From contig NZ_JWLW01000009.1 of assembly GCF_000808575.1 (NCBI RefSeq), positions 26,218-90,217 on the forward strand: 64,000 bases of DNA. Direction: 5' to 3'. The translations under genes were made by a program, and so were the position numbers. The DNA comes from Alteromonas marina (lineage in GTDB: Bacteria > Pseudomonadota > Gammaproteobacteria > Enterobacterales > Alteromonadaceae). Under the pieces are notes generated by a model, which had not been told where the DNA came from, did no database searches, and was given only the letters and a program-made list of their open reading frames with translations. This document shows, in pieces, positions 18,587 through 27,391 of the stretch (the stretch's first letter is position 1; each line of letters starts with the position of its first letter).

Positions 18587-19513
18587 TTAGTTTTCTGAGA
18601 GCTTTGCCTGCCGACGAATAAAGCTAATAGAAGGAGCAAAAAACGCAGCACCTGTTTCAGCACTGGTAAAGTCCAACCAGCGGTCGTAGTCGCCCTCTCC
18701 GTTGCCATATATTTGGCTGTGAAGCATCTGTTTAAAAGGCCGCGCGCTTGCGCTACAGCTTACGAAAAATAACCCTTGAGAAGCCATGTCGCCGTAGGGC
18801 ATACCTTGCTTTATCAACCTAGGTTCGTCGCCATCGGGAGCAACTGTGCTTGCCCTAACACAATGCGAAGATTCAGACTGTTCGCTACTTATCAAATTGT
18901 GTTCTTGCGTGGTGCCCATCACTTGTTCTTGCTGACGGCTTGAAAGGCTGTTCCAGCGCCTTAAATCGTGCCGAAAACGCTGAACGTGAACATAGCTTCC
19001 GCCGCTAAAATCAGGGTCATCTTCGCCAATAATCGCGACTTGTCTACGCTTCATGCCACGTGGATTATCTGCGCCATAGAGAAAACCATTGAGGTCACGG
19101 CCATCTAAATACCTAAACCCTCTTATTTGCTCTACCAGTTCTACATGAATACGCAACAAATCCATCACTTCAATGCCAACCGCATGACAAATATCTAACC
19201 TATCAGCGCGAATTTGGATAAAGAGGTCACAAGGCATAGTGGGGGCACTTCTATCATCACATTGCATGTCAGGAAAAGGGGCAAGCTCAACAGGTATCAA
19301 ACCGGGGTATACCTCAGCCCAGTAACCGGTGCCTATAGCCACCACGCCGGTGACCATAGCTTCGTAATGCTCATTCTCGAAATGCTCGAATATATCGAGC
19401 ACGCGAGATAGCTTGGCGCGTACGGCTTGGCTATCGTCATCAATGACGTTCAGTAACAAATACTGTGCATGTAAATTTGGCTCAGCGCAAAGGCCTTTTT
19501 GTGGTTGTGTCAT
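18587..19513 (-). CDS. Dyp-type peroxidase family protein with substituted distal heme residues
   Basis: A 308-residue cytosolic protein of the Dyp-type heme peroxidase family, close to YfeX in layout (GFRY...RDLNGF, GGSYVHVQRF, KQGMPYG, FFAPS). The likely proximal heme ligand is His217 in SSHCVR. The distal side is unusual: the GxxDG motif reads GFLYG, so the catalytic Asp (YfeX Asp143) is Tyr146. The distal Arg (YfeX Arg232, in VRQSLPYG) aligns with Lys235 in IKQGMPYG. Normal peroxide cleavage uses that Asp/Arg pair, so peroxidase activity may be lost or altered while heme binding stays possible. The YfeX comparison is from memory. No signal peptide is seen. It may be an active variant, a heme-handling protein or a decaying enzyme; the frame is otherwise intact. 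Confidence 0.85.
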   Translation of the reverse strand: MTQPQKGLCAEPNLHAQYLLLNVIDDDSQAVRAKLSRVLDIFEHFENEHYEAMVTGVVAIGTGYWAEVYPGLIPVELAPFPDMQCDDRSAPTMPCDLFIQIRADRLDICHAVGIEVMDLLRIHVELVEQIRGFRYLDGRDLNGFLYGADNPRGMKRRQVAIIGEDDPDFSGGSYVHVQRFRHDLRRWNSLSSRQQEQVMGTTQEHNLISSEQSESSHCVRASTVAPDGDEPRLIKQGMPYGDMASQGLFFVSCSASARPFKQMLHSQIYGNGEGDYDRWLDFTSAETGAAFFAPSISFIRRQAKLSEN

Positions 19514-19696
19514 TGCCGCTCTTGTTGTTATTAACGTCTTGTTCTGACGTTTCGCTGCTGGCGATCATTCGCCGCGCTTTGTTGTGCGAACCTTATTGTA
19601 AAGTGTAGCGGCTGCTTCAAACTTTGAAACCCTTTAAAGCGAAGCAGCAAACGGGGGAAAAATTAACTCCGCCGCCTATTATTTACTCTAGTGTGC

Positions 19697-21388
19697 TTAA
19701 TAGCCCGCGGCTTGTCCATCTTTTCGCGTTTCTGAAGCGCCAAAATAGACACCTTTCTGCTCGTCCCAAGCGATAGCCTGATAGCCACCGAACGCGCCTA
19801 CCACACGTTGAAGCTTATGCCCCCGCTCCATGAGCTCTCGTTGAACGGTTTCGCTGAACCCTGATTCTAAGCTCACATAGCCGCCATCAGTCATTAAGGC
19901 GCCCGTTGGGCTACTCGACCCACTGTGCAGTATACGTGGAGCATCCCCCGCTTCCTGCAAATTCATTCCAAAGTCGAGAATGTTTACAATAATTTGTGCA
20001 TGCATTTGAGGCTGAGTTCCGCCCCCCATTACGCCAAAGCTCATTACTGGCTTACCGTTTCTGGTTACAAAAGCCGGAATAATGGTGTGAAATGGACGCT
20101 TTCCTGGGCGATATTCATTAAAGTGCCCTTCTTCAAGGGTAAACATCTCACCTCTATTTTGAAGAATAAAACCTAGCCCTGGAGGTGTCATGCCCGAGCC
20201 CATTCCGCGGTAGTTACTTTGAATTAAGGACACCATATTGCCCTCTTTATCAGCAACGGTCAGATAAATGGTATCCCCCTCATAAATACCCGCATCAACG
20301 CGATTCGCTGCGCGTTCATTATCAATGAGTTTCTGACGCTTAGCGGCGTACTCTTTCGAAATCAGCCAGTCGACAGGGATATCGTTAAAGTCTGGATCCG
20401 CATAGAACTTAGCGCGATCTTCAAAGGCGAGCTTCTTTGCTTCCACAAAAGTATGAATGTAGTCAGCTGAGTCAAACCCCATTCCTTCTATGTCATAGTG
20501 CTCAAGCACATTAAGGATCTGTAGTGCCGCTATACCTTGTCCGTTCGGCGGAAGCTCCCAAATATCGTAGCCGCGATAGTTAGCGGAAACAGGCTCTACC
20601 CACTCTGAGGTATGCGATGATAAATCTTGATATGACAAAAAGCCGCCTTGAGACTTCATGTAAGCATCGATAGTGCGCGCGATATCGCCCTTATAAAAAG
20701 CATCTCGCCCACCTGTTGCAATCTTTTCATAGGTCACAGCTAACCCAGGATTTTTAAAAACATCGCCTTTTTGCGGTACTTTCCCGTCGATAAGAAAAGT
20801 CTCTGCGAAGCCGTCATAGTGACCAATTCGCTCTTGATTCATCTGCCAGTAATAGGCAATGACTTCTGAAACAGGAAACCCCTCACGGGCATATTTGATA
20901 GACGGCGTAAGCAGCGCAGACATGGGCAGCTTGCCAAATTTTTCGTGTAGTGCAAACCAGCCATCTACAGCGCCAGGGACAGAAACGGGTAGCGGACCAA
21001 ATTTTGGAATTTGATGTAAACCACGCTCGGCAAACACCGCTTTGGTTAACTGTCTGGGTGAACGGCCAGAAGCATTTAAACCCACCAATTTTTCATCTTT
21101 TGCATCCCACACAATAGCAAATAGGTCGCCGCCAATACCGCTGCCTGTAGGCTCAACTAAACCTAACATGGCGTTGGCTGCAATAGCTGCATCAACTGCA
21201 CTGCCGCCTTGTTTTAAAATATCCAACGCCACTTGCGTAGCTAATGGTTGGCTCGTTGCTGCCATGCCGTTCTTTGCAATAACTTCTGAACGACTTGCAA
21301 AGGGATGCCCCGTTATTCTGTCATAGCCCAAACAACTGATACTAAAGAAAGCTAGTATCAAAGGTAGAAGTCGCACACTTGCAATCAT
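19697..21388 (-). CDS. ggt: Gamma-glutamyltransferase, periplasmic
   Basis: Hydrolyses glutathione and other gamma-glutamyl compounds or transfers the glutamyl group. It is made as a 563-residue precursor that cuts itself before a catalytic threonine. An N-terminal signal segment (about 1-22) directs export. The self-cleavage threonine is most likely the Thr of EGDTIYLTVADKEGNMVS, followed by the oxyanion region GVMGGGTQPQ. The small-subunit pattern NRGEMFTLEEGHFN, GKRPFHTIIPA identifies the subgroup. No lipobox is convincing at the cysteine near residue 20. It is transcribed alone. Confidence 0.94.
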   Translation of the reverse strand: MIASVRLLPLILAFFSISCLGYDRITGHPFASRSEVIAKNGMAATSQPLATQVALDILKQGGSAVDAAIAANAMLGLVEPTGSGIGGDLFAIVWDAKDEKLVGLNASGRSPRQLTKAVFAERGLHQIPKFGPLPVSVPGAVDGWFALHEKFGKLPMSALLTPSIKYAREGFPVSEVIAYYWQMNQERIGHYDGFAETFLIDGKVPQKGDVFKNPGLAVTYEKIATGGRDAFYKGDIARTIDAYMKSQGGFLSYQDLSSHTSEWVEPVSANYRGYDIWELPPNGQGIAALQILNVLEHYDIEGMGFDSADYIHTFVEAKKLAFEDRAKFYADPDFNDIPVDWLISKEYAAKRQKLIDNERAANRVDAGIYEGDTIYLTVADKEGNMVSLIQSNYRGMGSGMTPPGLGFILQNRGEMFTLEEGHFNEYRPGKRPFHTIIPAFVTRNGKPVMSFGVMGGGTQPQMHAQIIVNILDFGMNLQEAGDAPRILHSGSSSPTGALMTDGGYVSLESGFSETVQRELMERGHKLQRVVGAFGGYQAIAWDEQKGVYFGASETRKDGQAAGY

Positions 21389-21530
21389 AACCGTCCTTTT
21401 ACTAAAACGTCGCCGATAATAAATCTAGCGTTAGTCTGTCGATTCATAGTGTAGCGTTATTGTCACATTACGCCTAGGCTCTTTTCCTAAGCTCAGTAAT
21501 GGTCTTAAAACACATTGCATGAAACGAAAA

Positions 21531-21552
21531 AAGCCCCGCATTAGCGGGGCTT
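21531..21552 (-). terminator. Rho-independent terminator of glnK-amtB
   Basis: Perfect hairpin with arms AAGCCCCGC and GCGGGGCTT around a short ATTA loop. On the - strand it is followed by a T-rich run (TTTTTTCGTTTC). It lies 58 bases after the amtB stop. Confidence 0.88.
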
Positions 21553-21609
21553 AAATGAAGTAATAAGGCATTATTGTTATTGTTGTTTCGTTGCCTAATC
21601 GAGACTCTC

Positions 21610-22857
21610 TTACGAACGGCTGCTTGTGAAGTCTGGGTATGCTTCCAGACCGCATTCGCTCATGTCTACGCCGTCGAATTCTTCTTCTTCGCTCACACGT
21701 ATACCCATAACCGCTTTAATCACTAGCCATACAACTAGGCTCACTACGAATACCCATACAAAGATAGTCGCTGCACCAATTAGCTGACCAGAGATGCTTG
21801 AACCATCGTTAGTGAAAGGTACAAGGATAAGACCTAGAAGACCTACCACACCGTGAACTGAAATTGCGCCCACTGGGTCATCAATTTTTACTTTATCAAG
21901 CGCAACGATGCTAAGCACTACTAGAATACCACCAAGGCCGCCGAACAGCGTAGCTTGTAGAGGCGTTGGCGTAGATGGCTCAGCTGTGATTGCCACAAGA
22001 CCAGCTAGCGCACCGTTTAGTACCATAGTTAGGTCAGCTTTACCGAATAAAATGCGTGCTACGATAAGTGCAGCAATTGCACCACCAGCCGCTGCAGCGT
22101 TCGTGTTCATAAATACAATCGCTACTGAGTTTGCACTTTCAACAGTTGCAGTAGCCAGTACTGAACCGCCGTTGAAGCCAAACCAACCCATCCACAGGAT
22201 AAATGTACCTAAAGTTGCAAGCGGTAAGTTTGCACCTGGAATCGCGTTTACTTTACCGTCAGCTGTGTATTTACCCTTACGAGCACCAAGCACAAGAACA
22301 CCAGCAAGAGCAGCAGCTGCACCAGCCATGTGAACAATACCTGAACCTGCAAAGTCAGAGAAACCAAGGTCACCAAGCGTATACATACCGAATACAGCTT
22401 CGCCGCCCCATGTCCAAGCACCTTCCATTGGATAGATGAAGCCCGTCATAACAACTGCGAACGCTAGGAATGCCCAAAGCTTCATACGCTCAGCTACCGC
22501 ACCAGATACGATAGACATTGCTGTTGCAACAAATACTACTTGGAAGAAGAAGTCAGCAGAAGGTGCATAGGTTGCTGGCTCTTCAGCGACACCTGTTGCG
22601 CCATCAGCCATGATACCGCTTAGGAATGGACCCCAGTCGCCACCACCGTACATAATGCCGTAACCGCAAATCATGTACATAGTGCAGGCGATAGCAAATA
22701 GCGCTACGTTTTTAGTTAGAATTTCTGTGGTGTTTTTCGCTCGAACAAGACCTGCTTCAAGCATCGCAAAACCCGCAGCCATCCACATAACTAATGCACC
22801 GCAGATTAGAAAATAAAAGGTATCTAGCGCATACCCAAGTTCAAAAGTGATTTCCAT
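21610..22857 (-). CDS. amtB: Ammonium transporter
   Basis: Inner-membrane trimeric channel for ammonium/ammonia. The 415-residue protein has about eleven membrane helices. It keeps the pore twin histidines, in the stretches IVHMAGAAAALAG and SVHGVVGLLGL, and a cytosolic tail ending GVDMSECGLEAYPDFTSSRS, the part that contacts PII proteins. It begins 32 bases after glnK in the usual glnK-amtB order. Under nitrogen excess, GlnK without the uridylyl group should plug the pore. Transcription is probably driven by the sigma-54/NtrC site upstream of glnK. Confidence 0.96.
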   Translation of the reverse strand: MEITFELGYALDTFYFLICGALVMWMAAGFAMLEAGLVRAKNTTEILTKNVALFAIACTMYMICGYGIMYGGGDWGPFLSGIMADGATGVAEEPATYAPSADFFFQVVFVATAMSIVSGAVAERMKLWAFLAFAVVMTGFIYPMEGAWTWGGEAVFGMYTLGDLGFSDFAGSGIVHMAGAAAALAGVLVLGARKGKYTADGKVNAIPGANLPLATLGTFILWMGWFGFNGGSVLATATVESANSVAIVFMNTNAAAAGGAIAALIVARILFGKADLTMVLNGALAGLVAITAEPSTPTPLQATLFGGLGGILVVLSIVALDKVKIDDPVGAISVHGVVGLLGLILVPFTNDGSSISGQLIGAATIFVWVFVVSLVVWLVIKAVMGIRVSEEEEFDGVDMSECGLEAYPDFTSSRS

Positions 22858-22889
22858 TATGGTTTTCTCCGCAAATATATCGTTGTGGC

Positions 22890-23318
<429 letters not shown>

Positions 23319-23374
23319 TTAACCATAAAAATCATATACATACACACAAACGCTTCATGAACGCACAAAAATAA

Positions 23375-23391
23375 TGCACACAAATGGTGCA
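23375..23391. promoter_or_regulatory. NtrC enhancer-like dyad TGCAC-N7-GTGCA
   Basis: Perfect five-base half sites TGCAC and GTGCA with seven bases between, the form of known NtrC sites. It lies around -90 to -106 relative to the expected glnK start, a usual enhancer distance. A weaker overlapping copy, CGCAC-N7-ATGCA, is at 23362-23378. The site is also 80 bases upstream of the divergent gene at 23471. Confidence 0.72.
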
Positions 23392-23470
23392 CCGATAAAA
23401 ATTTGCCCAATTATGAAGCGGTATGAGGTTGCGGTAAGGTGAGAAGACTAAAAAGTGCGATGAAATTAGG

Positions 23471-24325
23471 ATGGAACTATTCGATAGGGCCCATGGTCTG
23501 TTGTTTACTATGACGACTATCACCCCATCTTTCTTTGCGCCTGAGCGCAGCATTGACCACCATTCCGTTGCAAAGAAAACGGCGTGGCGCCCACTATTAA
23601 TTTCGGGCTGTGCACATGTGTTTGGGGTCATCGTAGTGGTCATACTTTCTCAGATGGGCATCAACAACCAAAAAGCACGAGTAAATGTTTTGGAGCAAAC
23701 GCCGGAGATAAGCGCCAGACTGTACTATCCCCCCGTTCCACGCCCTCCTGCACAAGCTAAACCACAAGAAACTAAACCAAACGATGTTTCCCCTAAAAGG
23801 CAAGAAATTGAGTTGAAGCCTGACGCAACCAAAGCGACTGAAGCACTTGATAGTAAGAATGAAATTGTAGAAAGTCCTGCGCCCAAAAAGCAGAAAAATG
23901 CTGAGCCCGATACACAGCAGGTACCCATTGAAAGTAAGTCGACGAATACACTGCCGTCGCCCACTTTATCAAAAGACGCAAATCGGCGCGCAGGCTCGTT
24001 GAACCTATCGGTAAAAGATGGCGCAGCCCTCTACTTTGAAAAGTATCACAGTGACAAAGTCGCTGAAGACGCTGAACAAGCAGCAAAGGCATTTCAGGAG
24101 CGTAAAAATAGTCCTGTGCTTAGCGGGCCAAGCACACAGCAAATACAAGCTAATGAAAATCGACGCCCTTCAAAACGGGTAAATTGTAGCAGTACGACCA
24201 ATAAAACCTTGGCGATATTAAGTGGTTTTACAGGTGGAACCTTAGAATGCACCAAAATGGACGACCACAAACGTTTCATAGAAGCCAGACTCAATAAACT
24301 TCCTAAAGACGAAGAGATTAACTAG
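23471..24325 (+). CDS. Unrecognised single-pass membrane protein with Pro/Lys-rich periplasmic region
   Basis: I do not recognise this 284-residue protein. It has one membrane helix (about 43-62), placing a short N-terminus inside and a long charged region outside. That region is rich in Pro, Lys, Glu and Gln (about 85-175: repeated KP, EP and PAPK patterns), as in TonB and TolA linkers, and the C-terminus holds two cysteines (near VNCSS and LECTK). It lacks the recognisable TonB C-terminal fold and any YP motif. The ATG at 23471 has AGG too close to it; an ATG at 23510 is an alternative, so the start is uncertain. It diverges from glnK, with the NtrC dyad between them. A TonB-like or scaffold role is possible but unsupported. 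Confidence 0.6.
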   Translation: MELFDRAHGLLFTMTTITPSFFAPERSIDHHSVAKKTAWRPLLISGCAHVFGVIVVVILSQMGINNQKARVNVLEQTPEISARLYYPPVPRPPAQAKPQETKPNDVSPKRQEIELKPDATKATEALDSKNEIVESPAPKKQKNAEPDTQQVPIESKSTNTLPSPTLSKDANRRAGSLNLSVKDGAALYFEKYHSDKVAEDAEQAAKAFQERKNSPVLSGPSTQQIQANENRRPSKRVNCSSTTNKTLAILSGFTGGTLECTKMDDHKRFIEARLNKLPKDEEIN

Positions 24326-24374
24326 TTGTCTCTATCAACGATTTACCGTCATGTGAGGTAAGCCCTTATCACAG

Positions 24375-25115
24375 TCACTTTCTTTTGAAAAACTTAGGGG
24401 GTTGCCCGAAATACGCTTTGAACCGTCGACTGAACGCTGCAACATCTTCGTATCCTGTTAGCTGAGCTATACCCAACATTGGCGTATCAGTATTTCTAAG
24501 CAGCGCTTTAGCCTTTTCCATCCTCACTTTTACGAGGTAATCTCGTAAACTATGTCCGGAGGCTTCTTTAAAGCGTTTTTTGAATTGCGTGGTTCCCATG
24601 CAGGCAAGTCCAGAAAGGTTCTTTACTGAATGCTCACCGCCTACATCACTATGGATATGGCTTAATACTCGAGTCATGCCTTTACCTGTCGCACTCCCTA
24701 CTTCGCTCTTCGCAAGTAATACCTGAAACAATTCAGCCACTTCACTGTGACCATAAAAAGCGTAATGCGTTAATTGTACTTCAACAAAGCTTAAAAATGC
24801 CTGAAGCGCACTATTAACTTGGAATATTGGTGAGTGTTTGTCTTGAAGCTGCACCGGTACCGATAACAAATCAGCTACCACAAACTTAGCGTTTTCGTTT
24901 GCGCTAAAGTCGTGTATTTCATGTGGTGCGATGCACACCCCCTCTCCAACACCAACATTACCTGTATAGCAATCTTGCGCTATTTCTATATGTCCATTAA
25001 TAGGCAAAACCAATTGATAATAGGGGTGTGCGTGACTTCGTACCGTTCTGGTATAGGAACGAATTGAAAGTGATGGAAGTTCTGTCTCTTCGTTTATTTC
25101 ACTATCGTTACTCAC
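24375..25115 (-). CDS. AraC-family transcriptional regulator
   Basis: A 246-residue regulator with an N-terminal cupin-like sensing domain (HAHPYYQLVLPINGHIE... about 25-90) and a C-terminal double helix-turn-helix of the AraC type (about 150-245; signature GYEDVAAFSRRFKAYFGQPPKFF). The N-terminal histidines suggest a small-ligand pocket. It lies divergent from the DUF808 gene with 165 bases between. A TATGTT-N5-AACATA palindrome (25223-25239) lies in that gap and could be its site. Target and ligand are unknown. Confidence 0.9.
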   Translation of the reverse strand: MSNDSEINEETELPSLSIRSYTRTVRSHAHPYYQLVLPINGHIEIAQDCYTGNVGVGEGVCIAPHEIHDFSANENAKFVVADLLSVPVQLQDKHSPIFQVNSALQAFLSFVEVQLTHYAFYGHSEVAELFQVLLAKSEVGSATGKGMTRVLSHIHSDVGGEHSVKNLSGLACMGTTQFKKRFKEASGHSLRDYLVKVRMEKAKALLRNTDTPMLGIAQLTGYEDVAAFSRRFKAYFGQPPKFFKRK

Positions 25116-25280
25116 AATGATTTCAACCTTTTATCTGAATTCGTACTATTCATAAGTTGCCAAAGGTAAGATCCTGCGCGTATTCTCTGCATACCGCAAC
25201 GACTTATCGCTTCTTGATTTGCTATGTTAGTGAAACATAAAGCAACAAACTTTATAACAACAAACACAAGGAAAATCACT

Positions 25281-26204
25281 TTGGCCGCAGCTAACTTACT
25301 TGCCCTACTTGATGATATAGCAACGTTAATGGACGACATCGCAACCATGTCGAAAGTCGCTGCGCAAAAAACAGCGGGTGTTTTGGGCGACGATCTAGCG
25401 GTAAACGCCGACCAGGTCCAAGGCGTCAAAGCAGACCGAGAGCTACCTGTTGTTTGGGCAGTAGCAAAAGGCTCACTTATTAATAAAGCAATATTGGTTC
25501 CTGCGGCATTAGCTATCAGTGCTTTTGTGCCCTCACTTATAACCGTCCTTTTGGTACTGGGCGGGTTATATTTATGTTTTGAAGGTGCAGAAAAACTGTT
25601 GCACAAATATCTTCCCCACGAAGATGAAGAAAAAACACGAGAAGCCAGAATAGAAGCGCTCACCCACGAAGATGTGGATATGGTTGCTTTTGAGAAAGAT
25701 AAAATTAAAGGCGCTATACGCACTGACTTCATACTGTCTGCTGAAATTATTGTCATTGCATTAGGTACTGTGACCGATGCAACACTTACTACGCAAATCG
25801 GCGTACTGGTAGCACTAAGCTTAGCGATTACTCTTGGCGTTTATGGGCTGGTAGCGGCACTAGTTAAAATGGACGATGTTGGGCTTTACATGCTTCGCAA
25901 GTCGTTAACAGGATCAATGAACACCCTTCAACGATTTATTGGCAGAGCGTTATTAGTTACCGCCCCCGCACTAATGAAGACTCTTGCGGTAGTAGGTACT
26001 GTAGCTATGTTTTTGGTAGGCGGTGGCATACTCACTCACAGCATCGGCTTTTTGCACATTGTTACCGACTGGTTTACCGCACTTATCCCAGACGCATCGC
26101 TGGTTATGTCTATACTTGCTGATGGTGTTGTTGGTATTGCTGCTGGTGTGCTCATTGCGCTAATAGTGACTATGGTTTCACAATTTAGAAGTAAAGCGTC
26201 CTAA
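25281..26204 (+). CDS. yedI: DUF808 (YedI-like) inner-membrane protein
   Basis: A 307-residue membrane protein very similar to E. coli YedI over its first half (LLDDIATLMDDIATMSKVAA, KTAGVLGDDLAVNADQV, ELPVVWAVAKGSLINKAILVP). Several hydrophobic segments follow. The family function is not established; some members are described as possible transporters. I place the start at the TTG at 25281, which has AAGGA eight bases upstream and gives the family length. The frame continues upstream to 25224 without a ribosome-binding site. It is divergent from the AraC regulator, which may control it. Confidence 0.88.
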   Translation: MAAANLLALLDDIATLMDDIATMSKVAAQKTAGVLGDDLAVNADQVQGVKADRELPVVWAVAKGSLINKAILVPAALAISAFVPSLITVLLVLGGLYLCFEGAEKLLHKYLPHEDEEKTREARIEALTHEDVDMVAFEKDKIKGAIRTDFILSAEIIVIALGTVTDATLTTQIGVLVALSLAITLGVYGLVAALVKMDDVGLYMLRKSLTGSMNTLQRFIGRALLVTAPALMKTLAVVGTVAMFLVGGGILTHSIGFLHIVTDWFTALIPDASLVMSILADGVVGIAAGVLIALIVTMVSQFRSKAS

Positions 26205-26222
26205 ACCTATTCACTCTTTTTT

Positions 26223-26487
26223 ATACCAATCCGCATAGATAATTGCCCACTCAGAAGGCGCTGGCAAGTTTCCTAGCAAAGCGTGGGAATGCAGGAATGG
26301 CTGTTCCCTTTCAAATTCCCAGAATGAAGCTAGGAAGCTTGCCAGACCTTCCCGAAGGGCGAGTTTAAAATGTCCGTACTCTTTGTTGTGTCACCTTGAT
26401 GTAGAACCACTATACCTGCGGTAACACGCCGCGATTACGAACATTTTAACTCTCGCTGAGTGGGTAATGATCTATGCGGATTGGTAT
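26223..26487. repeat. 265-bp element built of nested inverted repeats (MITE-like)
   Basis: The element is bounded by 32-base inverted repeats (26223-26254 and 26456-26487) with two mismatches, beginning ATACCAATCCGCATAGAT. Inside are two more paired units. One is a 17-base stem, 26261-26277 with 26329-26345 (one mismatch), containing GGGAAT/ATTCCC and GGAA/TTCC stems. The other is an 18-base stem, 26361-26378 with 26435-26452 (imperfect), containing an 8-base inner stem, 26388-26395 with 26420-26427. Folded, it would form a Y: one closing stem and two long hairpins. No coding frame is evident. TA dinucleotides at both ends fit a TA target duplication. A non-autonomous mobile element or a structured RNA are both possible. 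Confidence 0.75.
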
Positions 26488-26714
26488 TACATTGGCGGCG
26501 CTGCTCTTTTTATAGACTAGCGCCCCTATTTTTGACCTGTCTCATGGTCACCAGTGTCGCTGCTCGAATGTTAAAAAATTTGCGTTAGTCATTTTGACCA
26601 CCTCCATATCAAACTCGCCAAATTTTAGCTTTTCTATTATTTTACATTTTCACACCCGCTCTCCGACAAAAAATAAAAATCATTAATTTCAGCTACTTGT
26701 GCATTTTTTACGAG

Positions 26715-26730
26715 TTGGCACATCCCTCGC
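26715..26730 (+). promoter_or_regulatory. Sigma-54-type promoter for the small exported protein gene
   Basis: TTGGCAC-ATCCC-TCGC: the -24 element is perfect and the -12 GC is at the correct spacing (ten bases between GG and GC), with one departure (TCGC for TTGC). Expected start is about 26742, giving a leader of about 100 bases to the ATG at 26842. No clear activator dyad was recognised upstream. Confidence 0.62.
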
Positions 26731-26841
26731 TATAAACTAATTGTTAATTGATAACGACTTATTATCGAAACCTTTAGCAACATGATAGCTGCCACGCAGT
26801 ATGTTCAAGTGCAGTGTCTAACTTAATTTTTGGAGATTACT

Positions 26842-27126
26842 ATGTTTATTGGTCGCAAAACTTTCACTGCACTAACTTTAGCAACTAGCGTATTGGGCGC
26901 ATCAGCGTTCGCTGACGACACTCAGAACAACATTGTTTCGCATACAGATTCGATCGTTGAAAGCGCCATGCACGACGTAAAGCAGAACTTAGACCTAGCC
27001 GTGACTTATGACGTGTTAACTGCAAGCCATACGTTTGAGCCAGAAGTAGAAGAAGCGAATGCATTGGTTGCTGACGTTACTATTACACCGATTGAGCCTA
27101 TCAGCTCAGACGATAACGACGCATAA
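26842..27126 (+). CDS. Small exported acidic protein, unknown function
   Basis: A 94-residue protein I do not recognise. It starts with a clear Sec signal peptide (MFIGRKTFTALTLATSVLGASAFA, cleavage near residue 24) and leaves a mature chain of about 70 residues that is strongly acidic and has no cysteine. The ATG has GGAG seven bases upstream, so this start is preferred over a TTG twelve bases earlier. It lies 100 bases downstream of a sigma-54-type promoter, and a 36-residue membrane protein follows after 11 bases, so the two probably form an operon. An envelope role under nitrogen, stress or motility control is possible but not shown. Confidence 0.72.
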   Translation: MFIGRKTFTALTLATSVLGASAFADDTQNNIVSHTDSIVESAMHDVKQNLDLAVTYDVLTASHTFEPEVEEANALVADVTITPIEPISSDDNDA

Positions 27127-27137
27127 GGAGAATGCAT

Positions 27138-27248
27138 ATGTTAACCGCCGCAACCCTATTTATGGTGGTACTCGGACCGGTTATTGCGTTTGTAGTAAGT
27201 GCGCTGGTGTTTTCAACAGCGCGCCTATTCCTTCAGAAAGGTCACTGA
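27138..27248 (+). CDS. 36-residue single-pass membrane protein
   Basis: A very short frame with strong support for translation: AAGGAG lies seven bases before the ATG. It encodes a 36-residue protein with one hydrophobic helix covering about residues 5-30 (LFMVVLGPVIAFVVSALVF) and a short basic tail ending QKGH. It begins 11 bases after the small exported protein, so the two are likely translated from one mRNA. An in-frame ATG two codons earlier is a weaker start. No family is recognised. Small membrane proteins of this type often bind larger membrane partners, but no partner is visible. Confidence 0.62.
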   Translation: MLTAATLFMVVLGPVIAFVVSALVFSTARLFLQKGH

Positions 27249-27326
27249 AAACGCAATAAAAACAAATAGGACCTAACCGACTACCGCTAACAAATTTGCC
27301 TCCCTGGGCCTTTTACTCCAGAGGGA

Positions 27327-27374
27327 GATAGAAAGCACTGACAGTATCCCAGCCAAGTGATTGTGTTTTCTATC
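27327..27374. terminator. Inverted repeat between convergent genes, possible terminator
   Basis: Arms GATAGAAAGCAC (27327-27338) and GTGTTTTCTATC (27363-27374) pair with one mismatch over a 24-base loop. They lie between the small membrane protein gene and mrcB, which converge. A smaller CTCCCT/AGGGAG stem sits just before it. There is no clean T-run, so termination is only a possibility. Confidence 0.35.
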
Positions 27375-27391
27375 TTCTTACTGGAGCTTTT

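Noticed and set aside
25112..25756. 214-codon - strand frame over the DUF808 gene
   Set aside because: Antisense to a well-supported YedI-like gene; its Ser/Ala-rich composition is a shadow of the real frame.
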